Source of the DNA: Ilyonectria destructans
Taxonomy: Eukaryota; Ascomycota; Sordariomycetes; Hypocreales; Nectriaceae
DNA: 64,000 nt
Direction: 5' to 3'
Assembly (NCBI GenBank): GCA_020740775.1
Contig: JAHEWK010000011.1
Span: forward strand, 2,418,001-2,482,000
The position numbers were made by a program, and so were the translations under genes. Under the pieces are notes generated by a model that ran no database searches, was not told the DNA's origin, and was given only the letters and a program-made list of their open reading frames with translations. Shown piece by piece: positions 22,674 through 33,652 of this stretch (the first letter of the stretch is position 1; every line of letters begins with the position of its first letter).

Positions 22674-24855
22674 TCATTCAACCCATGATCCAGGCATAAC
22701 AATGTTCTCCTTCTCCATCAGCTCCCAGAACTCGCGTGCCATCCATTCAAACTCCGATACCCATTCAAGCCGCCAGTCCTCTGGACGCGGTCCGACCTTG
22801 AGATCTAACAATCGAATCGGGACCCAATGATTCTCGTTCCAACCTCCCAGTTCTATCTCTTGTAACCTACAACTTTTGGCTTCCTTCACCATTCTATTTC
22901 GTATTTGGTGCCTCGATGATTCAATCGCATCCGCATCTAGCGCTCCTCTGTTATGGTCTCTTAGGGCCACAACTTCTCGACGCCCGTACTCAGTCAAGTC
23001 CACCCCGGCAATTTGCAAATCCAAGATCCATTGCCGAAGAGTCCTCTGGAAGACCGTATCCCAACGGCAAAATGATATGTCCGGTGAGATGTAACAAAGT
23101 GCGCCTCCGATAACAGAAATGAGCGGGGTGCCTCGCCAAATCGGCACTTGATAGGCGTCCCAGGGTGTAATCGTTTCAACGCTGTGGAGGTCATCATGTC
23201 CTGCCACCGATGCTACCCTCTGGACGAGCTCGCTCCAGTCTTCTTCATACACAACCGGTAGAGGAAATCCTTTCGGGCCAGGTACCAATATCTCATCAGG
23301 GAATCGTGTGCCCAGTGCCACAGCTGCCGAGTGGACAAGAGACAGTTTCTCGCTTGTCGATTGGTTGACGTCGCTGGACGTCACTCTTCCATCCTTTGCC
23401 ATGAAGTGGCCGAGGTCACAAGAATTCATGTGAAATGACCCCAGTCGGAAAGCCTCGATTCGGTTCCTTAACGGACCAGTGTACAAGGTTGGAAGGAATT
23501 TCAACTGGTATTCCCTCTTGTAGTTACCCCCGTAAGGCCACAGCTGTTCGAAATCAAAGAGCCTCAATACTGTGATGCTTTCTGGTTCATCCAGGTATGA
23601 GTTGAAGAGCTCCGCGATTCGCATCAATTCCTTTTTTTGCTCTGGACTTTTCGGCTCTGAAGTCGAAGAGATGGATCCGTGAACAAGCACATTTAACGGG
23701 CCCCTGTGCATCGCGTCAGAGATTTCTCAGAGGTTGTGTCCGGGTCATTCTTACCCTGCTTCTAGACCGACTGGCTGAGCCAGGGACTTGTGAAGTCCCA
23801 TGCGGAGAAGAAGTTTGCAAGTCTCGTAGTTGTTGCTTTTCGCTGCGTACTGCCAAATCATTAGCGGGATGTCTCAGAAGAAAAGCGTGAACTGACAGAT
23901 AATAGGGATGTCCCATCCGCTTCTCTGTCAAATGGAGATGCCTTGCGTGCTTGGAAAAGCTTTAGCACTCCATCCGTGTCACCATTCTTTACTTTGGTAA
24001 TGATTTCTGAGTTGGAGGGTACAATGCTGTAGATTCTGTAGTTGTACATCCACCCACCGAGGGTGGGATTGGACTCAACTTCGTAGATAGATTTTGACAG
24101 CCAGTTGGGCCATTGGATGTAGGCTTGCCACGCCCCCGTACCTTTGGCATATGCTAATGCAATTTTTCCCGTCTTGGAGGGGTTGTAATCTCCCCTCCTC
24201 GCCACTGGCTTTTCCCACTTGGGGATTAAGGCATTTTTGTTCATGCGATCATCGTTTTGAATGTTGGCTTCTTGGCGTGTATGTGCAGGCGCTATCGTGG
24301 TCTCACGGCTGTCAAAGTATGTCTTCAAGTCTGTCGTGACCAGTCTCGAGATGAGCTCGGGGTTTCGATTCATCAATGCGCTTTTTCCATTAGAAATAAT
24401 CCGCAGTTACGCATATAATTAGCTTACATTTGGTAGGATTGAATTGACATTTGCAGGAAGTCGACAGTTCTGGATAGCCTCTGCTGGTACTTTTCCAGAT
24501 CGTCCTTCTTCGTTGTGATTCTGACCAGTGCGGCTTTCTTTTTCAAACCCTTTCTAGAGCCTATTTTCTTTTCCATGTCCTTTATCATGTCGTTGAGGCC
24601 ACTGTGGGCGTGTCTTGCGAGTTTAAGGCTGCTTTTGATTGAGGCATCGTCGCGGGTCAAAATCGAGTTGTCAGCTTCAAGCTGCTCTTGTATACTCTCA
24701 AACACAGACCCGAAAACCTTCAAGTCTGAAAGCATATCATCAATCTCTTTAGGGAGATCTTTGATTTCCTGCCATAGCTTGCGAGCCTTGATGACGCACT
24801 TGACGATATCAGTCGAAATCTGGACAAAGGCAATACCAGCGGCGGTGACGTCCAT
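22674..24855 (-). CDS. Ankyrin-type protein with fungal STAND N-terminal-like domain
   Basis: Four exons (24428-24855, 23897-24380, 23755-23849, 22674-23703) join in frame to 678 residues; introns are 47, 47 and 51 nt. Residues 1-145 (MDVTAAGIAFVQIS to the DFLQMSIQ region) form the helical domain seen at the N-terminus of many fungal STAND/NLR and ankyrin proteins (PF17111-like). A linker rich in charged residues follows. Around the second and third introns the protein reads DREADGTSLLSYAAK then ETCKLLLRMGLHK, an ankyrin repeat, followed by PLNVLVHGS, which starts a second degenerate one. The C-terminal 300 residues contain Trp-rich blocks (ITPWDAYQVPIWRGTPL, EFEWMAREFWELM) common in uncharacterised fungal ankyrin proteins. 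No NACHT or NB-ARC P-loop is visible. A role in non-self recognition is only an inference from the N-terminal domain. Confidence 0.75.
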
Positions 24856-27800
24856 GTTGGTCGTGTCGCAGGGCGCCTCGTCGAAATAACGAACTAAGAA
24901 CAAATACAAAAACTCCTGGCAGAAGACAAAGACACAATTGTTTAGAGGGCAGAAATGGAACAAACAATGTTGGAAAAGTTTCCATCAGAGGGGACACGGC
25001 GTCCGTAGCTGAACTCATGACCAGGATGATTAATGGTAGTACGGTAATGTACAGGGGCTGCTACAATACAAGCATGTCCAACAACCAACAGTGACAGATG
25101 ATTCGCGGGGAGGCATCCATTTCATGGTCTGGGCGCGTAAACAGGACGCATGATGGTGGGCGGCAAGGGGATGAATGAGGCGCGGCAGTGGGCGGTACCA
25201 CCCTGTTGCCTTGCTGTGCTCTTAATGGTGTCATGTCCTTGGCTTTTTGGTGAGGGCTGCTATCTCAAATACGCCTTGCAGTTTGTGTGCTTATCGGTAG
25301 TAATTGCAAATGTTTTAGAGTGTTGTTAAAACATGTTCACGTCTGCTGAAGAAGGGCGCCATGTATATCGGCGGGAGCGGTACGGGCCGCCAGAGCGCTA
25401 AAGCCAGGCTGATGATGGTGTCAACCATTAGCGCCCATCGACCACACAACGTGGACCGCCAGTCAAATCTCGTTGGACTTCACATGGGGCACGGCTAGCT
25501 TAGGGGACTCTGTATTTAATTATTTTTATGGTAATTATATAGCACAAACTCACATAAATACCGTCATCGGGAATAAATTACTCCCTAACTGGCTGTATTC
25601 CCACTGCTGTTAGAACCCAATGTTTGTCGTTCTGCTGTGCCACAACACTTGAACGAAAACATTTATCCTTCTCAATCTCGGTCACTTCCTGAGCGGCCAC
25701 GGTAGCAGCAGGCTCATAATAATAGATCCCTCACGAAGTGGAATCATATGTGATCTCGGACAGTTGCTGTGGTTGAGAATGTCTAGGGCACATTAATGGG
25801 AAGGCTCCAACGACTCTGCATGCACGCAGAGGGAGGAATCAAGTAAGATGAAGGGATAGAGAGGATCCAGGCCTTGAGCGCAATTGGAAGTGGTTGTGGA
25901 ATTATACGATTTAGTTTAATAAGAAGATATCACTAGTTTTTGACAGCCGATGGGTGCGACGTGAAGTGCCTTGAATTTTGGGTTGTCGCATTTTGGATAT
26001 TTGAGGCGAGCCTGCTGGTTTGGCTTAGGAAGAGCATCTTGCGCTGGTAGACATACCTTGCAGCTTTGGGTGTCTTTGTTTGCCAGTTACTGCGACGCTA
26101 GGAGGATGATCGTGCGGATACCTGCGTATCTTCCTCTGCTTAAACTTGCGATGATTTGTATGCCGTGAATACTCTCACATGACTGCTACTTTTGGCAAGA
26201 AAACGGTCAAGGTAGATAAGTACGTTATACTGGCGTGGTTTGGCTGGCCTTGCACTGGATCACAACGACTGGGTTCTCTAATTATGTACTGAATATCCTT
26301 TACACGAGGCTCAGAAACCCGGAATTGATTACATGAGGGAGAATCGATGGGAGGAACAGAGTGACCAAAACAAACCTGAGCCTACCCTACACACTGCACT
26401 GTAGGCGGAATGGCGAACAGGTGGGCCAGTGTTCCTCTATTGAACCCATGGGTGACTTGCAGGGAAGGCAGAAAAAGCAGGAGCCAATAAACATGAGAAA
26501 TGTTGGGAGTTAATGTGGGTGTGTAGTGGTTCGATTCGGATGAAGCATACCCGGCGATGTTGGGGCGATGTCAAACCCGCTTAGGTTCACACTGCTTTAC
26601 GAGAAACAGAAAATTGGAACAAAACCGATTCTGATGAGATGCGAGGGCATACCACGTAGCAGAGTGATCCAACTTTGATACTCGGCAGAGTTAAATATAG
26701 ATACAAAGAATGTTATTCACGTTATTTACGGGGAGCTTTCTCTGCCATGGCGAGCTAAGGGGTTCATGGCAGTGGGTGCTGGCGGAGATGAGCTTGGATG
26801 GGGTGCCACGGCGGATCCGAGCCGGGGACGGGCGGAGGATTTCCTTATCAATCAGTCGAGAAATTCACGATCTGTGCATACAGGCGAAAAGTGGTTAGAT
26901 TGATGCTCCGCCATGTTGCTGAGTTCAGATTGATCTTCATGTTGGCCACACATCCCAACCGACGTAGCCCCGAAGCCGGAGGAAGCTCAGTCAGGCGACC
27001 GGGTATAGAGGCATCCGTGCCGAGCCGGCGAGGAACCTGGAGGCCATCTCCACTTGGCTTGGGTACGGAAACGCGATTCGGTTCGACGAATTCCCTTGTG
27101 CTCCTCCCCGAACCCGAGTGGAGTGGGTGCTGCATGTGCACGAACGAGTCTCAGTGGTGAACTGGGGCTTTGCACCCAGTACGACTCCTTATGCTGTATG
27201 TCGAGGGATAATCGGAGAACACCGGACCCCGCCCTGGAGCGTGGGCTTGTGATTGAGACCCAGAACACAATAACTCGGCCAGGAGCAAATGTGATGTGGA
27301 AATGGGTGGAAATGGATCAGCCTGGCCAGGCCCAATGCCTGAGAGTAGTTGACGCTGATCCCGTGCCGTCACACACTATCGTATGCACGAAGAACTTACA
27401 CAGACAGCTAGACACAGCTGAACACAGCTGAACACAGCCAAATACAGCTAGACGAGCTCTGGCAAACGTACAAGTGGACGGCAGGCTTGAGCTAAGGTCG
27501 CGGAGCCCCTCCCGACCTCCCGTTGGCATGGGCCGTGGGCCGTGGGCCTGCGGTCGCGACCTGGCTGGGTCTCACCAACGAAACCCTTGTCAGCTTTGGA
27601 AAGTCCAGCCCGTTCTCCCGCTTCTTTTTTTTTCTTTTTCTCTTTTCCCTTAAAACGAACGAACTGCGCGTGTGCGTGTGGCCGGCTGATGTTTGGGTGG
27701 CGGCCGTAGTGGAGGTAGGTGGTGGACATTGGTCGCTCGAGGTCCGATCGCAGGTTACCAGAACGGGTACTTTTACCTTGCAGGTTGCTTGCAGGCATGG

Positions 27801-28671
27801 CCTGGCCGCTGGGTGTTAGTTGTTAGGTGCTTCCTTGTCGCGATGAGCATTGAGTTTCAATAACAACAAGTCCGTTATAGAGAGTCGCCGTAGGATACTA
27901 CCTTTGACAAGTCGCCAATAAGCTACATCTACATACGAGGTACTAGTACGGAGTACAGTTTGGGGAGACGCCTCTCATTCGTCTCAGCCTCCTTGTCGTC
28001 CGTCATCCATTTGCTTCTGCCTCCTTACGCAATAGCTCTCCATTCCTCGCCACCACCAGAAGCTACCGTCCACTAATTAACCGCAGCTACCGCAACCTTG
28101 CTCCTGAGGTGTCGGGGTGGGATTTTTTTTTTTACTTGCGGCGTTCCAGGTTACAGTTCAGGCGTTTTCTCTCTTCCATCGTACTTTCTTTGCACACGTC
28201 TGCATTCTCTCTCTCTCTCACCAAGTCGATTCTGCTGGTGCCTGGCCAATTACCCGTCCCAGACAACATCTCCTTTCTGCCTTGCAGGGTCCTCCCTTTT
28301 GGTATTTTTGTACATTCAGACTACTTTTTCGGGCGCACCCTTGTCTTACTTTGAGCACCGATAGTGTCGATAGTGTCCCTCGGACGCCCTTGATTCGGTC
28401 TTTCCCTGGATCCCTGTTCTAGTCTATTGGCCTAGGTCCTAGTCTACTGGCCTCAAGTCCTTCTAGGCACTCACTGGCCCGTCCCGGGGCGATCGCTCGG
28501 TTTACGTCCGCTCCGTCGCATTCCGTCATCGCAAACCACAAATCTCCCTCCCCGCCCACTACCAAACTCTCCTCTCTCCTCCTCCACCATCACCATCGAC
28601 ATCAGCACCCTCAATCACTGAGCCCGTCGCCATCGCTTCTACGCCGTCGCCGGCGCACATCGTCCCTCATC
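24856..28671. other. Divergent intergenic region, 3.8 kb
   Basis: Between the ankyrin-type gene (minus) and the CDF transporter (plus). ORFs are short and without family resemblance. The last 650 bases are strongly pyrimidine-rich and look like the transporter promoter and 5' leader. A 10-bp tandem repeat occurs at 27412-27451 and a GTACGGAGTAC motif at 27946. Confidence 0.4.
27412..27451. repeat. 10-bp tandem repeat, four units
   Basis: Units ACACAGCTGA, ACACAGCTGA, ACACAGCCAA and ATACAGCTAG follow one another. The last two have diverged. No coding frame runs through it convincingly. Confidence 0.6.
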
Positions 28672-30490
28672 ATGGGCCTCCTCCAGAAGATGGCGTGGTC
28701 CAAGAGCACCCGCATCAAGGTCATGATTGCCCTTGACACGGCCTTCTTCATCCTCGAGCTCACCACCGGTTTCCTCGCCCACTCGCTGGCTCTGATGGCT
28801 GATGCCTTCCACATGGTGAGAAACCCCTTGCACGTCGGAATTGCATCGGCGACTGACCAATTCCCAGCTCAATGATATCATCTCCCTGATCATCGGTCTC
28901 TGGGCTGTGTCCGCCGCGCAAAAGGCCACCACCGACGAGTTCACCTTTGGTGTAAGTTTCCATTCATCAAACGTCAGCGCAATGCTAATCTGCCGATAGT
29001 GGGTGCGCGCCGAGATTCTCGGTGCCTTCTTCAACGCCGTCTTCCTCATCGCCCTCTGCGTCTCCATCATTCTCGAGGCCCTGACCCGATTCATCGAGCC
29101 CCCGGAGATCAACAACCCCCAGCTGATGCTTATTGTTGGTTCCGCTGGCCTCTTCTCCAACCTCGTCGGATTCTTTGTCCTCGGCGGCCATGGTCACGGC
29201 CACGGTCACTCCCACGACGACCATGACCACGACGACCACGATCATGCCCACGGCCATTCACACAACCACGCACACGACGAGGAGGAGGGTCGCGCCGGCC
29301 TACATTCCCACGAGTCGCCCGCCGAGGAAACGCGCCGCATCCGCTTCGAGGACCACCGTCACACCAGGGACGAGTCTAGTACTGCCGCCAGCCGTCTTTC
29401 CCGAGGTCGCGATAACCGCCGCTCCAGCAAGAGCGGACACTCCCGTCTGGCCAGCATCGAGGACATGAGCATCCACCCTGCCAGTTTCCGCCAAGATATC
29501 ATCGCCGCGAGCATGGCAACCCGTGGTGATTCAACCAGCGAGAGCGAGTCCGAATTTGACGCCACTTTCATCGCCGAAGAGGATGAGGCGAATGAAGAGT
29601 CGCCACTGCTCCAGGGCGTTAAGAAGGGCGGCAGCTCTCTAAGTGCCCACAAGCAGCCGGCTCACTCGCACCCAACCATCCGCCGTTCACGACGTGACTC
29701 GAGTGTACACGATGGCCACAACCATACGCTGCCCCAGAAGCCCGGCAAGAAGGGTGGCCACAACCACGACGATATGGGCATGAACGCCATGGTCCTGCAC
29801 GTCATCGGTGATGCTTTGGGCAACATTGGCGTCATGGCTACGGCTCTCATCATCTGGCTCACCAACTGGCCCGGCAAGCTCTATGCCGATCCCGCCGTCT
29901 CGCTCTTCATTACCGCCATTATTCTCAAGACCTCGATTCCCCTTACCCGTGCAACCGCCCGCGTTCTGCTCCAGGCCACACCCGAGCATGTCAGCATCAA
30001 GGACATTCGACAGGACATTGAGAGACTCCCTTGTGTCATCACCTGCCACCACATTCACGTCTGGCAGCTTTCCGATACCAAGCTCGTTGCCAGCATGCAC
30101 ATTCAGGTTTCATTCCCTATCGACTCGCATAGTGGCGAGAAGTATATGGAGTTGGCTCGCCGGGCCCGCAAGTGCCTCCATGCCTACGGTATCCACAGCG
30201 CCACCATTCAGCCTGAGTTTTGCCTTGACCAGAAGCATATGCAAGCCGAAGAAGCCGCTGCTCTCGCCCTCGATGGAGGCGCCGACGGAGGCAAGGGCGA
30301 AGTCTGTCTCCTGGAATGCATCGAGGACTGCCAGGGACAAGGCTGCTGCACCAACGTCGAGGCCTCATCCAGAGGCTCATCGACACGTCGTGCCAGCGAC
30401 TCGTCACAAGGCGCGAACAGTGCCAATGGACACGAGCATGGACACGAGCATGGACACGAGCATGGGCACGATCATGAGCATGATCATTAG
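28672..30490 (+). CDS. Cation diffusion facilitator, Zrc1/Cot1-type zinc transporter
   Basis: Three exons (28672-28815, 28868-28951, 29000-30490) encode 572 residues. Six membrane segments are expected; the metal-site pairs are His47/Asp51 in helix 2 (AFHMLND, read across the first intron) and His343/Asp347 in helix 5 (HVIGDALGN), the HxxxD pattern of zinc-selective CDF proteins. Between helices 4 and 5 lies a loop of about 200 residues opening with a dense His-rich stretch at 140-168. A cytosolic C-terminal domain contains CHHIHVWQLSD. The protein ends in a Cys-rich patch (C512, C516, C520, C525, C526) and a second His-rich tail (553-572). The likely job is proton-driven loading of zinc (possibly also cobalt) into the vacuole or another compartment. 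The length exceeds yeast Zrc1 because of the loop. Confidence 0.92.
30428..30487 (+). repeat. In-frame 12-bp tandem repeat coding a His-rich tail
   Basis: The unit GGACACGAGCAT (Gly-His-Glu-His) is repeated three times exactly and then in degenerate copies up to the stop codon of the zinc transporter. Expansion by slippage would lengthen the metal-binding tail without a frameshift. Confidence 0.85.
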
Positions 30491-31129
30491 AACTTGATCC
30501 CCCTCTGGAACGACTGGTCGCATGCTGGTGGACATTCTAGACTCTAGAGGTATCCCAATAGGCACTCACATATCCTTGATTGAGTGCCAGGGGCCATGAG
30601 ATAGATATTACCTCCCTTCCTCCTTACCGGATAACTTTTCTAATTAAAAGGGCTGGCGTTTGTGTTTCGGTTGTTTTCTCAAAGGCTGCCAATTTGGGCA
30701 TGCGTTGAGCACACGGCTATGTTGCTCACAGAAGGGTTATAGTGTACGATAGATGCGCTACACAGTACAACGAGTGTTTCTTTCGTCTTGAATAATGTAT
30801 GTCTTGCTCCTTGTATGAGTGAGGCAGTTGAGGATCGGACGCGGCATTGATATTTCCACTTCAAAAAGCCAGCACAGCGCCATACTTTGAATTGAACAAG
30901 TTTCTTATTGTTACTTCGCCATTGCACACATGAGACTAAGTTGAGATCTACCAAATGTCCTCGGCGTTCTATGTGAGATGTGTATCCCCAATAACCCTTT
31001 TTAATAACGCGATGTACCCAACCATATACCTATCCCATCCATCTCCTTGCGGCCGTTTTCGATTTCGTGAAACATCATAACATAAATATATACTAAAACA
31101 GCGCACGCATAAACATGAGTAGACTGGTT
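30491..31129. other. Convergent 3' intergenic region
   Basis: 3' untranslated sequence of the transporter (plus) and the DNAJC11-like gene (minus). No other feature recognised. Confidence 0.4.
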
Positions 31130-33652
31130 CTATGACTTGGTTGGTGGTGGCGGCGGAGGTGGCAGGACCAACTCCGCGCGGCCACGAACCTCAGCAATAC
31201 CCTCGACGCCCTTGAAAGAGTACTGAACGCGAAGGGTCTTGTCGCGACCGGGCGCCGGGTCCCAGAAGCCTGGGATGCGGCTCTTGCGGACGCTGCTGGG
31301 GAGGACGAGGTGGGCCCCGGCGTTGCTAGGCGAGTCGTCGATCAGGGCGGCGAGGGCAATGGTGACGTCGGCGACATGCTCGCCCGCGAGGTTTCCGTCG
31401 GAGTCCGGGACGCCGTACTTCGCGCTCAGGATGACGAGCCCGCCGAGGGACGTCTGGCGCTTCTGGCGTGCTTCGACCGGCTGCGCGAGGAGGACGGTGA
31501 CGTTGTCGGCCTCGTAGCGGTTGCGCGCCACGGCGTGGGTTGAAGTCGAGGCCAGGTCCGGACGGGGCGAGCGGCGAGTGCGAGAGCCGGACTTGGAGGC
31601 TCGGCTGCGGCGCTGGTGGAGGAAGAGCTGAACGGCGGCGAGGCCGGTGAACGGGAGGGCGCCGGCCCAGAAGAAGATGCTTTGAGAGAGGAGGGCCTGC
31701 GGGGCGACGAGCAAGGGCACGCTGAGGCGCTGGCCGAGGCGCGACCAGTACACGGAGAGGTGCAGGCTGTGGAGGCTGACGCCGACCTCGAGGCCGAGAC
31801 GGGCGAAGCGGCCGACGGACCAGAGGTTGCGGAGGGCGATGTAGCGGTCTTGGAAAGTGCTAGAGCACAGCTCGACCTCGAGGCGGGCTGAAGACGGCAC
31901 CGAGGGGTCGGATGGCTCAAAGGAAGGGAGTTGGAACGGGATCGATAGGTTCTTGCTGTACCGCACGAAGCCGCCGACCGAGGTGGGAGTAGCGGCCGCA
32001 GAGATGGCCCAGGTCCCGTCGTTGCAGGCGTCGAGCTCGTTGTCGAGGCCCCGAATTCCCCTGTCACTGTTGGGCGAGTCCGAGGAGCCGGGGGCCGGGA
32101 TGCGCTCCGGAGGTCCGGTCCGGAACCCCACCTCCAGACTCGGGGCCGTCTTCAGGGGGCCCTCTGTGCTGAACATGTTGGGGTTCATCTTGGAGAAGTC
32201 AGAATAGAAGGAGTACGGCTCGCTCGATCTCAGCACCCAGTCGCCGGTATCCGCGCGAGCAAACGCCGTGCCGGCCAATGCCGTGCCGCGATACAGGTTC
32301 TGACGGGCGCCGATGGTGAAGCGAGGCGGCGTTCGGGGAAGATGGCGCGACGACTGCACACTGGCTTCGACAACGGTGGGCTCGCGGAAGTTGGGGATGA
32401 TGATGTGGTGGTAGATGCGGCTGGTGACGGAGAACTCGGGGAGGATGTCCGACTCGAGCTCGACGGCCGTCTTGAGCCATCGGACCTTGTCTGGAGGAGG
32501 CGGGGGTGCGTGATTCAAGAACTCTTGTCGGTATCGCAGCGTTACCAACGGCGAGAGCTTGTTCTCGACGAGCTGGATGAGTCGGTGCCTCGGGATCGTC
32601 AAGGGCAGCAGTGGCTGGTAGCGATCGTACAGGAGGGCGGTTGGCATGAGAGAGAGGTCTCCCGTGACACCATACACGGAGCCTAACAGGGTGACGGTCG
32701 GAGTAGCCACCTCGATTGCCGGCTGAGAGAGACCCTCGGCCTCGTCCTTTTTATTCCCCTTGGACAATGCGAGGCGTTCCAGACGCGATACTTGTGGCTG
32801 CATCACATTGCGCAGGGCAGGGACGTCAACCGAGGCAGACTGGCTGAGCGCAAAGTCCAGCAACTTCAACTTGGGCGAACCTCTCTGCCACGGGGGGTTG
32901 AGGCGATTGGGCCTCAATCTCGTTGCATCGAGCCGGATACCCAAGTCGGAGCTGGTCTGGACGCCATTTTGCAACCTGTCGCGCACTACCTCCTTGAATG
33001 CGGCCTCGTAGCTCGCCGATGCTGTGTCGTCGGGCTCGTCGGCTTCCAGGAACTGGCTCAAGTCATACTCCGCTCGGCGCGCGGGGTCAATGAGGGCCTC
33101 GAAGGCTTCCTGGGCGCGCAGGAACTGCTGGCGGGCAATGGGTCGGAGGTGCTCGGGGTAGCTGTCCGGGTAGAAGAGGAGGAAGAGGCGGTGGTATGCG
33201 CGGCGGATCTCGTCCTGCGAGAGGTCGGCGGCGTCCCGCGGGAGGCAGAGGACGTCGTAGTAGTCCCAGTCGGGGAACTCGGAGCCGGGGGCGGAGTCGT
33301 TCGGGCCGGAGTCGTTCGGGCCGGAGACGAGGACGCGGTCGGTGGCATCGGTATCACCAGCCTCGGAGGCGTTGGTTACCCGCTCAAAGATGGAGCTGCC
33401 ATCGTCGTCCCAGAGCGCGTACTCCTGGCGGCTCGCGGCGAACTGGTCGTTGAGGGAGAAGCGGGACGAGGGGGCGCGGAGGCTCGGGACCCGGAGGCTC
33501 TGGGCGGCGGAGGCCGGGGGACCGGAGGGATACCGCGAGTCGTCCAAGGCGGTCGACGAGCGAGCGGCCGACGAGTTGTGGGTGGTTCCAGCGCTGGACC
33601 GCCCGTGGGAAGTACGGTGGCTGCTGCGACGGCTCTTTGAAGATTCGGGCAT
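31130..33652 (-). CDS. DnaJ-domain protein, DNAJC11-like with C-terminal DUF3395
   Basis: Single exon, 840 residues. The first 125 residues are Ser/Arg-rich and disordered, including a duplicated GPNDS. A J domain follows (about 130-197): WDYYDVLCLPRDA, DEIRRAYHRLFLLF, then YPD at 161-163 and AQEAFEALIDPARRAEYD. The middle part (about 320-640) is predominantly beta-like, as in DNAJC11. A hydrophobic stretch at about 655-678 could be a membrane segment. The C-terminal portion (about 710-830), with LVLPSSVRKSRIPGFWDPAPG and LRVQYSFKG, matches DUF3395. Human DNAJC11 is a mitochondrial outer-membrane-associated partner of MICOS/SAM, so a role in mitochondrial membrane organisation is inferred. 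The canonical HPD tripeptide needed to stimulate Hsp70 is replaced by YPD. Confidence 0.88.
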   Translation of the reverse strand: MPESSKSRRSSHRTSHGRSSAGTTHNSSAARSSTALDDSRYPSGPPASAAQSLRVPSLRAPSSRFSLNDQFAASRQEYALWDDDGSSIFERVTNASEAGDTDATDRVLVSGPNDSGPNDSAPGSEFPDWDYYDVLCLPRDAADLSQDEIRRAYHRLFLLFYPDSYPEHLRPIARQQFLRAQEAFEALIDPARRAEYDLSQFLEADEPDDTASASYEAAFKEVVRDRLQNGVQTSSDLGIRLDATRLRPNRLNPPWQRGSPKLKLLDFALSQSASVDVPALRNVMQPQVSRLERLALSKGNKKDEAEGLSQPAIEVATPTVTLLGSVYGVTGDLSLMPTALLYDRYQPLLPLTIPRHRLIQLVENKLSPLVTLRYRQEFLNHAPPPPPDKVRWLKTAVELESDILPEFSVTSRIYHHIIIPNFREPTVVEASVQSSRHLPRTPPRFTIGARQNLYRGTALAGTAFARADTGDWVLRSSEPYSFYSDFSKMNPNMFSTEGPLKTAPSLEVGFRTGPPERIPAPGSSDSPNSDRGIRGLDNELDACNDGTWAISAAATPTSVGGFVRYSKNLSIPFQLPSFEPSDPSVPSSARLEVELCSSTFQDRYIALRNLWSVGRFARLGLEVGVSLHSLHLSVYWSRLGQRLSVPLLVAPQALLSQSIFFWAGALPFTGLAAVQLFLHQRRSRASKSGSRTRRSPRPDLASTSTHAVARNRYEADNVTVLLAQPVEARQKRQTSLGGLVILSAKYGVPDSDGNLAGEHVADVTIALAALIDDSPSNAGAHLVLPSSVRKSRIPGFWDPAPGRDKTLRVQYSFKGVEGIAEVRGRAELVLPPPPPPPTKS

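Noticed and set aside
26524..26545. GGTTCGATTC, resembling a tRNA T-loop
   Set aside because: Flanking bases do not pair into a 5-bp T-stem and no acceptor or anticodon arms are found; other GTTC-type words in the window failed the same test.
32792..33640. 282-codon plus-strand ORF opposite the DNAJC11-like gene
   Set aside because: GC-rich antisense shadow; the minus strand carries the J domain and DUF3395.
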